Source: Gammaproteobacteria bacterium | GTDB lineage: Bacteria > Pseudomonadota > Gammaproteobacteria > JAURND01 | Direction of reading: 5' to 3' | Assembly: GCA_030830425.1 (NCBI GenBank) | Contig: JAURND010000022.1 | Span: forward strand, 1 to 6,192 | DNA: 6,192 bases | Part shown: positions 5,626-6,192 of the stretch, in pieces | Layout: every line of letters starts with the position of its first letter | Numbering within the stretch: the first letter of the stretch is position 1 | The notes under the pieces: generated by a model | Database searches by the model: none | The model's input: only the letters and a program-made list of their open reading frames with translations | What the model was told of the DNA's origin: nothing | Position numbers and translations under genes: made by a program

Positions 5626-6192
5626 CTAAGTCTCTTCAGGTTCATACAATATATCAGCCAATGCAGACTCCATAGCTTTGATTGCTTCATCCATCATAGG
5701 GGTTCGCAAAGGGCCACCCCATTTTTTTTCCGCAAGCCAGTGAGCATAGGGGCCTGATACTTCAGAAACAGAAGTATATCGACCGACTGTATTTAAGACA
5801 TACCATAGCCTTCTATCTAGCGGTTTTAGCCATAAAAATTCGCTAGTGGCAAAAACACCATCTGTGCGGGCTAATTCCATCATGGACATAAAAATCGTTG
5901 TGACATAAGCATGTCGTTGTAGCACTCGAATGACTAATTTTGAATTATAATATTTAGCTAATAACTGATCGGTACCATTAAAATCTAATTCTTTACCGCC
6001 TGATGAGCGAGAAATATTATTCAAAAGCGCAAAAGCCGAGTCTCTATCATGGTTGCCACAAGCGGCAAACGCTGCAAATAAGGCTTTAGCATGAATCGGC
6101 AAAGCGGTTACTTGCGTCCACAACGGCCCTAACTGATTTACAAAGCGTTGATAAGCTTTATCAGGGATAAGTGTTACTGCGGGTTTACCTCG
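5626..6192 (-). CDS. icmP: Dot/Icm coupling-complex protein IcmP/DotM (C-terminal part)
   Basis: The frame stays open to the right edge of the window, so 188 C-terminal residues are visible; the start and the N-terminal membrane segments lie outside. It is recognised as IcmP (DotM), a component of the Dot/Icm type IV coupling subcomplex with DotL (IcmO). In Legionella its cytosolic domain binds effectors with acidic Glu-rich signals. Family-typical stretches include RRLWYVLNTVGR, SGPYAHWLAEKKWG and PLRTPMMDEAIKAM. Legionella IcmP is about 376 aa, so roughly the last half is present. The visible part is cytosolic, with no membrane segment. The TTG at 6123 is an internal Leu codon, since homology-like sequence continues upstream of it. 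icmO, which follows icmP in the Legionella icmTSRQPO order, is replaced here by galU. Confidence 0.88.
   Translation of the reverse strand, partial: RGKPAVTLIPDKAYQRFVNQLGPLWTQVTALPIHAKALFAAFAACGNHDRDSAFALLNNISRSSGGKELDFNGTDQLLAKYYNSKLVIRVLQRHAYVTTIFMSMMELARTDGVFATSEFLWLKPLDRRLWYVLNTVGRYTSVSEVSGPYAHWLAEKKWGGPLRTPMMDEAIKAMESALADILYEPEET

Overview
The window looks like the chromosome of an intracellular gammaproteobacterium of the order Legionellales (Coxiella / Legionella / Rickettsiella-type). It carries two Dot/Icm (type IVB) secretion genes: a complete dotD at the left end and the C-terminal half of icmP/dotM running off the right end. The housekeeping proteins (MiaB, threonine dehydrogenase, NudC, GalU) are clearly gammaproteobacterial in type, and base composition is AT-leaning. 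The species cannot be told from the sequence.

Layout, left to right. Positions 1-206 hold a repeat arm, a perfect hairpin and the leader of dotD. dotD (207-719, +) encodes an outer-membrane lipoprotein. Positions 720-1106 have no gene but are packed with palindromes, including the second copy of the repeat arm in inverted orientation. miaB (1107-2465, +) encodes a tRNA methylthiotransferase and tdh (2545-3567, +) encodes L-threonine 3-dehydrogenase. Converging on these from the other strand are nudC (3637-4479, -), galU (4657-5571, -) and the icmP fragment (5626-6192, -). The order of transcription on the minus strand is icmP, galU, nudC.

DotD is an outer-membrane lipoprotein of the Dot/Icm core, and IcmP/DotM belongs to the type IV coupling subcomplex that receives effectors at the inner membrane. 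Both serve the same machine, but neither has its usual partner next to it here: no dotC/dotB after dotD and no icmO after icmP. The four genes between them are ordinary metabolism and RNA modification. The secretion locus therefore looks rearranged.

The most striking signals lie outside the genes. (1) A 72-bp inverted repeat brackets dotD, with 59 of 60 bases identical in its core. (2) A 30-bp direct repeat (26/30) lies at the miaB stop and at the nudC start, so it bounds exactly the tdh+nudC segment. (3) A degenerate fragment resembling the dotD-flanking repeat lies between icmP and galU. Together they suggest that repeats mark the breakpoints of a mosaic region. No RNA gene, CRISPR array, transposase or obviously new protein system was seen.
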